Shown here in pieces: positions 7,555 to 17,179 of a stretch of 64,000 bases of DNA. The notes under the pieces were generated by a model that made no database searches, was not told the DNA's origin, and saw only the letters and a program-made list of their open reading frames with translations. A program made the translations under genes and the position numbers. This DNA is from JAHRVQ01 sp029941905 (GTDB lineage Bacteria > Pseudomonadota > Gammaproteobacteria > Pseudomonadales > Azotimanducaceae), in assembly GCA_029941905.1 (NCBI GenBank), contig JAPYTQ010000003.1, positions 162,961-226,960 of the forward strand, given 5' to 3'. How positions within the stretch are numbered: position 1 is the first letter of the stretch; every line of letters starts with the position of its first letter.

Positions 7555-9552
7555 ATGGGAAAACCACTGTGGTCACCGACCAGCCGCCAGAAAAAAGCCG
7601 CTCGAATTACCGCGTTTCAGGATTTCGTTGGCGTAGATGGGGATTACCAGCAACTCCACGAATTTAGTATCCACAACAAAACCCGGTTCTGGTCAAAACT
7701 CTGGGACTACTGTGAAGTGATTGGCCATAAAGGAGAAACACAGGGAGAAAAAGGAGGAGAAGCTGAGGGAGAAATTGAGCACTCAGAAGAAAGTATTCTG
7801 CAAAATGCAAGCCGGATGCCTGGTGCAAAGTGGTTTCCGAATGCCCAACTTAATTTTGCAGAAAACCTGTTACGCTACGATGATGATCGTCTGGCCATCA
7901 TTTCTTACCAGGAGGATGGTACACGGCAAACCCTGAGTTACTCTCAGTTGTGCCAACAGGTTGAATCTCTTGCAACCTGGTTTCTCAATGCAGGCATAAA
8001 ACCCGGGGATCGGGTTGCAGCCCTGCTGCCAAATCTCCCCCAGACTGTCGTCACTATGCTGGCAGCGGCAAGTATTGGTGCGACATTTTCATCCTGCTCC
8101 CCGGATTTTGGTGCAAGCGGCATTCTGGACCGGTTTGGACAGATCACACCCCGGGTACTCGTGACCTGTAATGGCTACCAGTACAATGGCAGGACACTGG
8201 ATATCTCAGATCGTGTTGAAAACATTGTTACCCAGGTTGAATCGATTGAGCAGGTTCTGCTGGTTACTTTACTGCCCTCACTTGAGACAAGGATCGAGGT
8301 TGGACGTGCGACGTTAACAGCATTTGATTCGGCAATCTCAACTGCACATTTGTCTGGTGAAAAGGCTGAAAAATTCCAGTTTACAAGGTTGCCTTTCGAC
8401 CATCCGCTTTACATTATGTACTCGTCCGGCACGACCGGTACACCCAAATGTATTGTTCACGGCGCGGGTGGGACCCTGTTACAACATATGAAAGAACATC
8501 AGTTACATACTGATCTGGGGAGGGATGATGTGCTGTTTTTCTTCACCACCTGTGGCTGGATGATGTGGAACTGGCTGGTCTCAGGGTTGGCCAGCGGCGC
8601 GACGCTGGTGCTTTATGACGGGTCACCGTTTTATCCTTCTGAAAATGCGATGATGGACCTGGTGGAAAAAGAGAAGATCAGCGTTTTTGGGACCAGTGCT
8701 AAATACCTGGCCAGTCTCGAAAAAGCAGGGGTTACGCCCGCCCGTAGCCATGATGTTTCCACCCTTCGTTGTATTCTTTCAACCGGTTCACCGTTGAGCC
8801 ACGAGAGTTTCCAATACGTTTACCGCGATATAAAGCAAGATCTGTGTCTCTCGTCCATATCCGGTGGTACTGACATCATTTCCTGCTTTACTCTTGGCAA
8901 CCCCGCTCTGCCGGTTTACGCCGGTGAACTGCAATGTGCAGGTCTGGGTATGGATGTCCATATCTTCAATGACGAAGGTGTTGCCATAGAGCAGCAAAAA
9001 GGCGAAATGGTCTGCACGTCGACGTTTCCGTCCATGCCAGTGGGATTTTGGAATGATAAAACGGGCGAGAAGTACCATAAAGCCTACTTCGACCGATTTG
9101 ATAATGTATGGGCTCACGGTGATTACGGCGAGCTGACCGAGAACAACGGGTTTGTTATTTATGGTCGCTCAGACGCGGTGCTGAATCCTGGCGGCGTGAG
9201 GATTGGTACAGCAGAAATATATCGTCAGGTTGAAAGAGTCGACGAAGTGACTGACTCTATTTGCGTGGGACAGGACTGGCAAGGGGATGTTCGGGTGGTG
9301 CTGTTTGTTGTACTGAAAGAGCAGGTGTCACTGACTGACGAACTCGTCGACAGAATCAAGTTAACCATTCGGGAGAATACAACTCCGCGCCATGTTCCAG
9401 CCGTGATACTGGCCGTGCCGGACATTCCCAGGACTATTAGCGGCAAGATTGTGGAGTTGGCGGTGCGTAATGTGATCCATGGTCGGCCGGTAAACAACAA
9501 GGATGCACTGGCAAACCCGGATTCACTGAACGCGTTCAAGAATATTCTTTGA
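7555..9552 (+). CDS. aacS: Acetoacetyl-CoA synthetase
   Basis: 665 residues, the normal family length plus a small insertion. It activates acetoacetate with ATP and CoA, feeding ketone bodies or polyhydroxybutyrate products into central metabolism. Family markers: WFPNAQLNFAENLL near residue 95, the AMP-binding loop YSSGTTGTPKCIVHG, FTTCGWMMWNWL, the YGRSDAVLNPGGVRIGTAEI hinge region and the C-terminal IPRTISGKIVELAVRN with the catalytic Lys. Residues 59-80 are an unusual Glu/Gly-rich low-complexity insertion coded by a purine-rich tract. No strong Shine-Dalgarno is visible upstream of the ATG. It converges on the Nudix gene. Confidence 0.93.
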   Translation: MGKPLWSPTSRQKKAARITAFQDFVGVDGDYQQLHEFSIHNKTRFWSKLWDYCEVIGHKGETQGEKGGEAEGEIEHSEESILQNASRMPGAKWFPNAQLNFAENLLRYDDDRLAIISYQEDGTRQTLSYSQLCQQVESLATWFLNAGIKPGDRVAALLPNLPQTVVTMLAAASIGATFSSCSPDFGASGILDRFGQITPRVLVTCNGYQYNGRTLDISDRVENIVTQVESIEQVLLVTLLPSLETRIEVGRATLTAFDSAISTAHLSGEKAEKFQFTRLPFDHPLYIMYSSGTTGTPKCIVHGAGGTLLQHMKEHQLHTDLGRDDVLFFFTTCGWMMWNWLVSGLASGATLVLYDGSPFYPSENAMMDLVEKEKISVFGTSAKYLASLEKAGVTPARSHDVSTLRCILSTGSPLSHESFQYVYRDIKQDLCLSSISGGTDIISCFTLGNPALPVYAGELQCAGLGMDVHIFNDEGVAIEQQKGEMVCTSTFPSMPVGFWNDKTGEKYHKAYFDRFDNVWAHGDYGELTENNGFVIYGRSDAVLNPGGVRIGTAEIYRQVERVDEVTDSICVGQDWQGDVRVVLFVVLKEQVSLTDELVDRIKLTIRENTTPRHVPAVILAVPDIPRTISGKIVELAVRNVIHGRPVNNKDALANPDSLNAFKNIL

Positions 9553-9587
9553 TATCGGTTTGGGTCAATCCGTAAGGGAAAGGTTCG

Positions 9588-10223
9588 CTATTTCCAGGCA
9601 AACACTGGCTGGTCAAAGTGCGCCACTCTGGTGCTGTTCCCTAAAATACAGACTTCCCGAAATTGATACAGCATCGAGGCAGTGGGTGAGTAGATCCGGT
9701 CTTCGAGGTAATTCATCGACAGGACCTGTCGATCACTTTCAGGAATCGTTTCCAGGTTGGGTGAATCCGGTCGAAGCAATTCGCTAAACGTGAACGCGTG
9801 GATCGACGCAACTTCGTCAGGGTTGGGATGCAGTCCGGCAAAGTCGGTATCTGACCAGACGACCACAGGGGTAATTACGAAACCGGATCGGGTGGTGTAA
9901 TCATCCAAAACACCCAACACGGCTGATGTCTTGAGTTCAAGATTAACTTCTTCGTGTAGTTCCCGCAGCGCGGCTTCTGTGGCTGACTCGCCGTCATCAA
10001 TTCGGCCGCCGGGTAGAGCCCATTGACCTCCGTGGTCCTTTAATCGTGGCGTGCGCTTGGTGACGATAAGAGCGGCTTCGTTTTCGTACTCGAACACTGT
10101 CAGCGCAACTGCGGCTCCCGTCAGCGAGGTTGAGTCATGGCGCTGATCAGCGAAATCCCGGACGTTGGCGTGTAATTGCTGGCGCAATGCGGGTGCATAA
10201 GGGTAATTGTCAGGCGATTGCAT
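9588..10223 (-). CDS. Nudix hydrolase, CoA-pyrophosphatase-like
   Basis: 211 residues. The Nudix box lies at residues ~72-94 (GGRIDDGESATEAALRELHE), with the REXXEE metal-binding core intact; the usual Gly near the end of the box is Asn. The preceding LKDHGGQWALPGG resembles the NUDT7/NUDT8/NudL group, which hydrolyse CoA and acyl-CoA to 4'-phosphopantetheine forms. The gene starts 4 nt after the stop of the fatty acyl-CoA ligase gene, so the two are co-transcribed and probably coupled. This supports a role in acyl-CoA turnover. Substrate specificity within the Nudix family cannot be read from sequence alone. Confidence 0.82.
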   Translation of the reverse strand: MQSPDNYPYAPALRQQLHANVRDFADQRHDSTSLTGAAVALTVFEYENEAALIVTKRTPRLKDHGGQWALPGGRIDDGESATEAALRELHEEVNLELKTSAVLGVLDDYTTRSGFVITPVVVWSDTDFAGLHPNPDEVASIHAFTFSELLRPDSPNLETIPESDRQVLSMNYLEDRIYSPTASMLYQFREVCILGNSTRVAHFDQPVFAWK

Positions 10224-10227
10224 AGGT

Positions 10228-11871
10228 TCAGGCAGTTCTCAAATCTGGCAGCTTGTAGCGTTCTTCATCCAGTTGTGCGCGAATGGTCTTCTTATCGATT
10301 TTACCCGTTGAGGTCAAAGGAATCTGCTCGACAAAAATAACATCGTCGGGTAACTGCCATTTTGCGAAGATCTGGGCGCAGTGATCTAAAATGAGATCGT
10401 TGGTGACATTCGAGCCCTCAACCAGGATAACCAGCGCCACGGGACGCTCATCCCACTTTGGATGCGGCTGGGCAACGACAGCAGCCTGGGAAACGCCCTC
10501 GAGGGAGACAATATGGTTCTCAAGATCTACAGAGGATATCCACTCCCCACCCGACTTGATCAGATCCTTGGATCGGTCGGCGATGATGAGATACTCTTCA
10601 GAATCTATTTTTGCGACATCGCCGGTGACCAGCCAGTCATCGTGGAATTTATCGGGTTGTGGGTCATCAAAATATTCTGCGGCGATCCAGGGCCCCCGAA
10701 TCAGTAATTCTCCGACAGCTTCACCATCATGGGGCAAGGGATTCCATTCCTCATCAAAAATTTCCATTTCAAGACCTGGCATCAGCAATCCGGCTTTGGC
10801 AATGTTTTCAAATTGCTGGTCTTCTGTCAGTTTTAGATGTGAACGCTTTGCGACTTTGCGGGACAGGGTGCCCAGCGGATTGGTTTCCGTCATGCCCCAA
10901 CCTTGAACCATCTCGACACCGAGAGTCTCCCAATACCAGCGCATCATTGATACTGGAGGTGAAGAACCACCGCAGGTAAGTCGCGACAATTTTGTCAGGT
11001 CGAAGTTCTTGCCTTCGCTCGATTCCAAAATAGCCCTGACGCCCTGCCATATCGTGGGCACGCCTGCAGAAATAGTCACTTCTTCATCTGACATCAGCTT
11101 CAGTAGTTTGTCCGGCACCATGTACCTGTGGGGCATCACCTGCTTGCATCCGAGCATGGATGCTGTGAAAGGAAGTCCCCAGCCCATGGCATGGAACATC
11201 GGCACGATTCCGCAGACGGAGTCAAGCGCAGACAGGTTCATTGAGTCGGTCATCGCCTGGGTGATGGTGTGTAAATAGGTTGACCGATTGGTGTACATGA
11301 CACCCTTGGGCTTACCCGTTGTGCCACTGGTATAGCAGAGCCCCATGGGCGAATCCTCGTCAATTACAGGCCATTCGAACTCTGTCTGCTGGTCGGCAAT
11401 AAAGGCTTCATAGTCCACAGAGTTGTTGAATGTTGATTCAACCTCTTCGCCGTGTCGGCAGACAATCAGCAGCTCTACGGTTGGAATTTTGTCAAAAATA
11501 GGTTCCAGTAAAGGGAGTAAGTCTTCGTCGATAAATATAACGCGATCTGCGGCGTGATTGATAATGTACTCGAGATCTGTCGGTGAGAGCCTAATATTTA
11601 ATGTATGTAGCACCGCACCCATCGATGGGATGGCCTGGTACAGTTCCAGGTGCCTGTAGTTGTTCCACATAAAGCTGGCAACCCGATCACCGGTGTTAAT
11701 ACCGTAGCCCTTAAGGGCACCAGCCACCTGGTTTGCTCTTTCCCAGGTGGTTTTCAGGGTCTGCCGATGGGTGCCGTTTTCCTGCAGAGTAACAATTTCT
11801 TCCTGGGGGTCCAGTTTGGCGCCCCTTCCCAATATTCTCGACATGAGAAGGGGGGTGGTCTGCATTGTCAT
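10228..11871 (-). CDS. Fatty acyl-CoA synthetase (AMP-forming)
   Basis: About 547 residues from the ATG at 11871, chosen because GGAG lies 8 nt upstream; a GTG at 11892 is in frame but lacks such spacing. It is an ANL-superfamily ligase with the AMP loop LCYTSGTTGKPKGVMYTN, VQGWGMTETNP, the hinge YLIIADRSKDLIKSGGEWIS and the C-terminal catalytic Lys in PLTSTGKIDKK. These features match the medium/long-chain fatty-acid-CoA ligases of gammaproteobacteria. It forms an operon with the downstream Nudix gene. It is divergent from the MFS gene that follows, with ~120 nt between the starts. Confidence 0.9.
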   Translation of the reverse strand: MTMQTTPLLMSRILGRGAKLDPQEEIVTLQENGTHRQTLKTTWERANQVAGALKGYGINTGDRVASFMWNNYRHLELYQAIPSMGAVLHTLNIRLSPTDLEYIINHAADRVIFIDEDLLPLLEPIFDKIPTVELLIVCRHGEEVESTFNNSVDYEAFIADQQTEFEWPVIDEDSPMGLCYTSGTTGKPKGVMYTNRSTYLHTITQAMTDSMNLSALDSVCGIVPMFHAMGWGLPFTASMLGCKQVMPHRYMVPDKLLKLMSDEEVTISAGVPTIWQGVRAILESSEGKNFDLTKLSRLTCGGSSPPVSMMRWYWETLGVEMVQGWGMTETNPLGTLSRKVAKRSHLKLTEDQQFENIAKAGLLMPGLEMEIFDEEWNPLPHDGEAVGELLIRGPWIAAEYFDDPQPDKFHDDWLVTGDVAKIDSEEYLIIADRSKDLIKSGGEWISSVDLENHIVSLEGVSQAAVVAQPHPKWDERPVALVILVEGSNVTNDLILDHCAQIFAKWQLPDDVIFVEQIPLTSTGKIDKKTIRAQLDEERYKLPDLRTA

Positions 11872-11989
11872 GGTAAGAACTCCAAGCCGCACTGCTGAAA
11901 AAGGCGCCTAGAATAGCTGAATTCAGTAACAATTGCTTTGCCTTTCTATATACCGCAATATCCACCCTGCAACAGAAAACAGAGGCAGT

Positions 11990-13390
11990 ATGTCAGATAG
12001 TTATGCCGTCGATTCCGTGGCTTCGAAGAGCCATCGCTTAAGTTGGAATGTAGTTAGCGCTTACGGTGCACCCGGTATTGGCGCAGGGTATATGGGCCTC
12101 TTGATCGGCCTCTACATAATGAAATTCTCGACCGACGTGTTGTTAATAGCACCGGTCGTGATGGGTACGATTTTTGGCGTCTCCAGAGTCTGGGATGCAG
12201 TGTCAGACCCGCTGGTGGGGTATTTCAGTGATCGCACCCGGCACAGTCTGGGTCGGCGTCGATTGTGGTTACTTATTAGCATTATCCCGGTTTCTGCCAG
12301 TTTTATAATGGTGTTTTCTCCACCGACCACGCTTCACGGGTCCAGCCTGATCGCCTGGATGACGCTCGGGGTTATCGGTTTCTATTCAGCGTTGACTATT
12401 TTTATCGTCCCGCATATGTCTCTTGGGGCAGAACTGACCACCGACTACCACGAACGAAGTCGATTGTACGGTCTGCGTCATATTGCATTCACCATCGGCT
12501 CATTACTGGCCGTAACGAGTATGTATTTTCTGAGTGTCGCCGAAACGCGCGGGGAGCAAGAGGTTCGGCAGCTTTCATTTCAGTTGAGTGTTGCGGCTTC
12601 AGTGGCGACAGCAGTGTTGATTGCTTTTGCAGTCATACGATTGCGGGAGCGGAAAGATTTTCAGGGTCGAGTCTCTGCCAGCCCGTTTAAGGCATTCAAG
12701 GATGTTTGGAATAATCGGCACGCCAGGCTCACGCTGGTGGTTACATTTATTGAATATATTGGTTCATCGGTGATTGGTATCCTCACCTTGTATGTTGCCC
12801 AGTATGTTGTTGGTCGGCCGGAACTGGCAGCGTTTATTATCCTCTCGTATATGATTCCCTCCGCAGTTTCGGTGCCGATTTGGATACCCTTGTCCCGCCG
12901 ATTTGGCAAGATTCGATTGTGGATGTTTTCGATGATGCTGACAGGATTGTCATTTGGCGGTATGTTTCTCATGCCGTTTATGGAATTGGGTCTTCGCACT
13001 CCCTGGATCTTCGGCCTGGCGGTGTTTGCGGGCCTGGCCGCCGGTTGCGGTGGTACGATCGCACCGTCGATTCAAAGTGATATTATTGATTACGATGAAT
13101 ATATGACCGGTGAAAGAAAAGAAGGCTCGTATTTTGCCGCGTTTAATTTTGCCCAGAAAAGTGCAGTGGGGGTGATGATATTTATTACCGGTTATGTGCT
13201 GCAGTTTTCCGGATTCATACCGAATCAGGAACAAACCATGACCGTGCAAATTGCATTGGTTTCCCTTTATGGCCTGTTACCATTGATTTGTTACTCAATC
13301 GGGACCTATCTGTTCTCCCGGTTTTCACTGGATGAATCGGCTTACGAGAAAATGCGCGCAGAAGTCGATGGTCGCAGCGTGGCTCAATGA
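11990..13390 (+). CDS. GPH-family cation symporter (MFS superfamily)
   Basis: About 466 residues from the ATG at 11990 (AGAGGCAG upstream; the frame is open further 5' but looks non-coding). Twelve hydrophobic segments. The loop after helix 2, SDPLVGYFSDRTRHSLGRRR, is the signature of the glycoside-pentoside-hexuronide:cation symporter family (MelB type). SIQSDIIDYDEYMTGERKEG in the second half is also family-typical. Marine heterotrophs often carry such transporters beside acyl-CoA genes, where the substrate is rarely a sugar known to be used; substrate here is unknown. A paralogue is at 48313-49770. Confidence 0.85.
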   Translation: MSDSYAVDSVASKSHRLSWNVVSAYGAPGIGAGYMGLLIGLYIMKFSTDVLLIAPVVMGTIFGVSRVWDAVSDPLVGYFSDRTRHSLGRRRLWLLISIIPVSASFIMVFSPPTTLHGSSLIAWMTLGVIGFYSALTIFIVPHMSLGAELTTDYHERSRLYGLRHIAFTIGSLLAVTSMYFLSVAETRGEQEVRQLSFQLSVAASVATAVLIAFAVIRLRERKDFQGRVSASPFKAFKDVWNNRHARLTLVVTFIEYIGSSVIGILTLYVAQYVVGRPELAAFIILSYMIPSAVSVPIWIPLSRRFGKIRLWMFSMMLTGLSFGGMFLMPFMELGLRTPWIFGLAVFAGLAAGCGGTIAPSIQSDIIDYDEYMTGERKEGSYFAAFNFAQKSAVGVMIFITGYVLQFSGFIPNQEQTMTVQIALVSLYGLLPLICYSIGTYLFSRFSLDESAYEKMRAEVDGRSVAQ

Positions 13391-13404
13391 CCACGTTGCT
13401 GGTC

Positions 13405-14292
13405 TTAATTCATCGCCTTGTGTCTGCCATGATGGTAAAACGTCTCAACAGTCAGGATGATCAATGCAACCCAGATGCAGGTGAATGTGATGACCCTGCC
13501 CGTGCCGAAGGGTTCATTGTAAATGATCACCGCGATGATCAGGGCAATACTGGGTGCAATGTACTGGAACATACCTATCGCTGTCAGGGATAGCCGGGTG
13601 ACAGCAGATGCAAAGCATAGCAGGGGAAAGGATGTCACCACCCCAGTTAATATCAACAACAAATCCGTTCTGATATCTACCTGGCTGAACTGCAACTCGC
13701 CCTGTTGAAAAATCCAAAACAATCCAACCAGGGCGATGGGTGCCAATAACATCGTTTCCAATGCCAGTCCCGCCACCGAAGGAAGATTGAGGTTTTTCCT
13801 GATCAGGCCATAGAAGCCAAAGCTAAAAGCCAGGCCCAGCGCCAGCCACGGAACTGCGCCAAAGGTTAGCAATTGATACGTGATGCCACCTGCGGTAATT
13901 GCAATAGCTAACCATTGAAGTGGTCTGAGGCGCTCCCCTAAAAAGATCACACCGAGAAATACACTCACCAGGGGATTAATAAAATAGCCGAGGCTTGTCT
14001 CGATGATATTGTCGTCCAGAATTGCATAGATGAAAATCATCCAGTTCACCGAGAGCAACAAGGAGGAGAAAAAGAGGATGCCGAGATTCCTTCTTGAAAC
14101 CCGCAGTGCCTGTAGTTGTCCCAGGTAAGCAAGAATGCCAAGCAGCAGTACCACAGACCAGAGGATTCTCTGTATCAAGATCTCCAGTGGAGAGACGTGA
14201 GTGAGGAACTTAAAATAGACAGGCACGATTCCCCAGAAAACATACGCTGAGAGTGCGAAGTAGGCGCCATGAATGGTCTTCTGGTCGAACAT
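13405..14292 (-). CDS. rarD: EamA-family transporter RarD
   Basis: 295 residues with ten predicted membrane helices in two EamA repeats. The start HGAYFALSAYVFWGIVPVYF, the block RILWSVVLLLG and the block LGYFINPLVSVFLGVIFLGE are diagnostic of RarD, a drug/metabolite-superfamily exporter named for chloramphenicol sensitivity but of unproven substrate. The gene begins 9 nt after the stop of the phosphotransferase gene, so both are probably one transcript. It converges with the GPH symporter gene, with only 14 nt between the two stops. Confidence 0.9.
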   Translation of the reverse strand: MFDQKTIHGAYFALSAYVFWGIVPVYFKFLTHVSPLEILIQRILWSVVLLLGILAYLGQLQALRVSRRNLGILFFSSLLLSVNWMIFIYAILDDNIIETSLGYFINPLVSVFLGVIFLGERLRPLQWLAIAITAGGITYQLLTFGAVPWLALGLAFSFGFYGLIRKNLNLPSVAGLALETMLLAPIALVGLFWIFQQGELQFSQVDIRTDLLLILTGVVTSFPLLCFASAVTRLSLTAIGMFQYIAPSIALIIAVIIYNEPFGTGRVITFTCIWVALIILTVETFYHHGRHKAMN

Positions 14293-14301
14293 ATTACTAC
14301 A

Positions 14302-15360
14302 CTAGTGCAATCGATTAACTGCCAGTTCAGCAAGATCCAGGGATCCGGTAACTCGACCACGAAGTTCATCAAGGTCGATACCCTCGTGACTTTTTTTGCC
14401 TTCCATATACCTTGCGTACACCCCATGCACAATCGCGGCGCTTTTCCAGCGATTGAAACCGATATAGTAGTCGAGTTTTGAGAGGTCCCGACCAGTACGA
14501 TCTGCGTATCGCTGCGCAAGATCATCTCTGGCTGGAAAGCCCGGCGGGAAGGTTGCGGACTCTGGATTGCGCGGGATGCCATCACCAGGTTGTGGCCATT
14601 GATTCAGTGCATAAGCCAGGTCTGCCAGAGGATCCCCCAGGGTTGATATTTCCCAGTCGACCACGGCTGCAATTTTTGAATCGGCTCCGATCAGGCAGTT
14701 GTGCAATCCATAATCACCGTGCACCACTCTGGCCATCCCTTGTTCCGGCATATGGCTCAGAAAATACTCTTTGAGCTCGTGTGCCCGTGGGTCGTCAAGA
14801 TTTGCTGCTTCTATTGAAGAGGTCCAGGATCGATACCAGGTCTTTAACTGGCGGCCGACATAATTTTCCTTTTTGCCCAGGTCTCCCAGTCCGATTTCGT
14901 CCGGGTCCAGGGAATGTAAATCTGCCAGAACATCGATAAAGGAATGAGCCAGGGTTACTCTCCTGTTTTCCGGTACCCATTCTATGGTTTCTTCTGCTTT
15001 GTACAGCGGGCGACCATCGATGAGTCCCATGATATAAAACCAGGCACCGATAACATCAGGGCTCTCGCAGAAGCCGATGGCTTCCGGAACGGGTACTGCT
15101 GTTGGACCCAGTGATGATATCAGCGACCATTCTCGCCCCATATCATGGGCCTTGGGGAGCAACACGCCTTGAGGCGGGCGGCGAATGACAGCTTGTTTAC
15201 CGTTTGCGTCATCGATCTGGTAGGTCAGGTTGGAGTGCCCTCCCTCCAATCGTGTCCAGTTGAAAGGTGGGGTCAACGCGACCTTGTTTTGTATGACCCA
15301 GTTTTCCACCGCAGCAACATCGTAGCCTTCGGGATTGGGATCAAATGCTTTCTTTTCCAT
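14302..15360 (-). CDS. Phosphotransferase family protein (APH fold, ACAD10/11 N-domain-like)
   Basis: 352 residues. The kinase-like motifs are present: VHGDYGLHNCLIG (Brenner loop with catalytic Asp) and AAVVDWEISTLGDPLADLAY (metal-binding Asp). The N-terminus has WTRLEGGHSNLTYQI and AVIRRPPQGVLLPKAHDM, typical of the aminoglycoside-phosphotransferase-like proteins found beside acyl-CoA dehydrogenases and fused to them in ACAD10/11, where they phosphorylate 4-hydroxyacyl-CoA. That reaction is a reasonable guess here. GGAGTACCC precedes the ATG. The acyl-CoA dehydrogenase at 22742 is a possible functional partner. RarD follows in the same operon. Confidence 0.85.
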   Translation of the reverse strand: MEKKAFDPNPEGYDVAAVENWVIQNKVALTPPFNWTRLEGGHSNLTYQIDDANGKQAVIRRPPQGVLLPKAHDMGREWSLISSLGPTAVPVPEAIGFCESPDVIGAWFYIMGLIDGRPLYKAEETIEWVPENRRVTLAHSFIDVLADLHSLDPDEIGLGDLGKKENYVGRQLKTWYRSWTSSIEAANLDDPRAHELKEYFLSHMPEQGMARVVHGDYGLHNCLIGADSKIAAVVDWEISTLGDPLADLAYALNQWPQPGDGIPRNPESATFPPGFPARDDLAQRYADRTGRDLSKLDYYIGFNRWKSAAIVHGVYARYMEGKKSHEGIDLDELRGRVTGSLDLAELAVNRLH

Positions 15361-15486
15361 GGGTACTCCGTCTACGTTAAATTGACAGATTTAGAGCTTA
15401 CCAGATGATTCAAGACAAGGCGCAAGCGGACCCTCGTTTGCACTCTTATTTACGAGATGCCCTGTATAAAACTGAATTAGCATGCG

Positions 15487-17127
15487 TCAGCGAACAGTGA
15501 GATCAAATGCTGCACTGATAAGTTTTCGCGTGTATTGGGTTTTTGGTTCTTCAAATATCTGCTCTGAGGTACCGGATTCAACAATCACACCGTCCTTCAT
15601 CACGATCACATGGTTGCTCAATGCGCGTACTACTTTAAGGTCATGGCTGATAAACAAGTAGGTTAATTGATGCCGACGTTGCAGATCCCTCAGTAAGTCT
15701 ACTATTTGTGCCTGGACTGACATATCCAATGCTGATGTAGGTTCGTCAAGCACCAGTAACCGGGGCTTCAAGATTAACGCACGGGCGATGGCAATTCTTT
15801 GTCGTTGCCCGCCTGAGAATTCATGGGGGTATCGATCCTGGGCGTTGGCATCCAGACCGACTTCTGCCAGTGCTCTGGCAACTAGCTCCCGCCGTTCCTG
15901 TTCTGATTTGTTCTTCTCATGGACCAGCAATCCCTCTTCTATGATCTGGTGGATGGACAGGCGTGGCGACAAACTGCCATAAGGATCCTGGAAAACGATC
16001 TGCATATACCGTCGATAAGGCTTTAACTCTGTGGAACTGAGACCTTGCAGATTGTTACCGTCGAGGATGATCTCCCCTTCGGATTTAACCAATCGAAGCA
16101 GTGCCATGCCAAGGGTCGTTTTACCGGATCCTGATTCGCCGACAATACCGAGGGTCTGCCCCTGTGATACCTTGAGCGACAGATTGTCCACCGCATGCAG
16201 ATACTTGTTAACGAAGAAAAAGCCTTTGCTCAATGGAAACTTGACTGAAATATTGTTGCATTCCAACAGCACTGTTGAGGTTTCATCCAGTTCGATCGGT
16301 TTGCCCTTTGGTTCGGCCTCCAGCAGATGTTGGGTGTACTCGTGTTGGGGATTATCAAACACTTCAGCGCAATCCCCTTTCTCGACGATTTCACCGAGGG
16401 TCATCACGCAAACACGATCTGCCATCTTTCTGACGACCCCAAGATCATGAGTAATCAACAGCATGGCCATGCCTAATCTCTGTTGCAGGTCTTTTAGCAA
16501 TTCCAGTATCTGGGCCTGGATTGTGACATCCAGTGCCGTTGTGGGTTCGTCTGCAATCAACAGATCCGGCTCGTTGGCCAGTGCCATGGCTATCATCACT
16601 CGCTGGCGTTGGCCGCCTGACAATTCGTGGGGGAAGGAGCGCATTTTTTCTTGCGGATTTTGCAGGCCCACCAGGTTTAGCAGTTCGAGTATCTTTGGCC
16701 TCGCGTGCTTTAGTCTCAAACCCCGATGAACTAAAAGAATTTCACCGATCTGTTTTTCTATTCGATGCAAGGGGTTCAGGGAAGTCATGGGCTCCTGGAA
16801 TATCATCGTGACTTTACTACCACGAATCTTCCGTAATGTTTCATTGTCGGCACCCATCACTTCGACACCAGTCACCTTGACAGAGCCATTCGGGTGATTA
16901 GCCGTGGGGTAAGGCAATAGTTGTAAAACAGACAGGGCAGTAACGGATTTACCGGAACCGGATTCGCCCACCAGGGCAACGGTTTCACCGCGATTGATGT
17001 CTACACTGACATGCTTAACAGCAGCGACTCCGTTAAAACTCACGGATAGATCGTAAATCTCAAGGACCTTTTCGGCGTCGTGACTATTTTTCGCGGTTTT
17101 TGTTTGAGGCACTGCTTGGTCACTCAT
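15487..17127 (-). CDS. Double-ATPase ABC protein, oligopeptide/YejF type
   Basis: 546 residues with two complete ABC cassettes. Cassette 1: Walker A GESGSGKSVTAL, signature LSGGQRQRVMIAMAL, Walker B LLIADEPTTALD. Cassette 2: Walker A GESGSGKTTLGM, signature FSGGQRQRIAIARAL, Walker B LLVLDEPTSALD. Both carry the extra oligopeptide-type C-terminal piece (VCVMTLGEIVEKGDCAEVF and the matching HVIVMKDGVIVESG). This is the layout of YejF and related peptide or microcin C importer ATPases. No permease or binding protein gene is adjacent, so its membrane partner must be encoded elsewhere. No clear ribosome binding site is visible. Confidence 0.9.
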   Translation of the reverse strand: MSDQAVPQTKTAKNSHDAEKVLEIYDLSVSFNGVAAVKHVSVDINRGETVALVGESGSGKSVTALSVLQLLPYPTANHPNGSVKVTGVEVMGADNETLRKIRGSKVTMIFQEPMTSLNPLHRIEKQIGEILLVHRGLRLKHARPKILELLNLVGLQNPQEKMRSFPHELSGGQRQRVMIAMALANEPDLLIADEPTTALDVTIQAQILELLKDLQQRLGMAMLLITHDLGVVRKMADRVCVMTLGEIVEKGDCAEVFDNPQHEYTQHLLEAEPKGKPIELDETSTVLLECNNISVKFPLSKGFFFVNKYLHAVDNLSLKVSQGQTLGIVGESGSGKTTLGMALLRLVKSEGEIILDGNNLQGLSSTELKPYRRYMQIVFQDPYGSLSPRLSIHQIIEEGLLVHEKNKSEQERRELVARALAEVGLDANAQDRYPHEFSGGQRQRIAIARALILKPRLLVLDEPTSALDMSVQAQIVDLLRDLQRRHQLTYLFISHDLKVVRALSNHVIVMKDGVIVESGTSEQIFEEPKTQYTRKLISAAFDLTVR

Positions 17128-17179
17128 GACACATTTAAGCTAACCCATTCCAGCTAATAATGATAGGCAGGGTTGGTAG

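Noticed and set aside
11872..11892. GTG at 11892 as the start of the acyl-CoA ligase
   Set aside because: The GGAG site lies downstream of that codon and fits the ATG at 11871.
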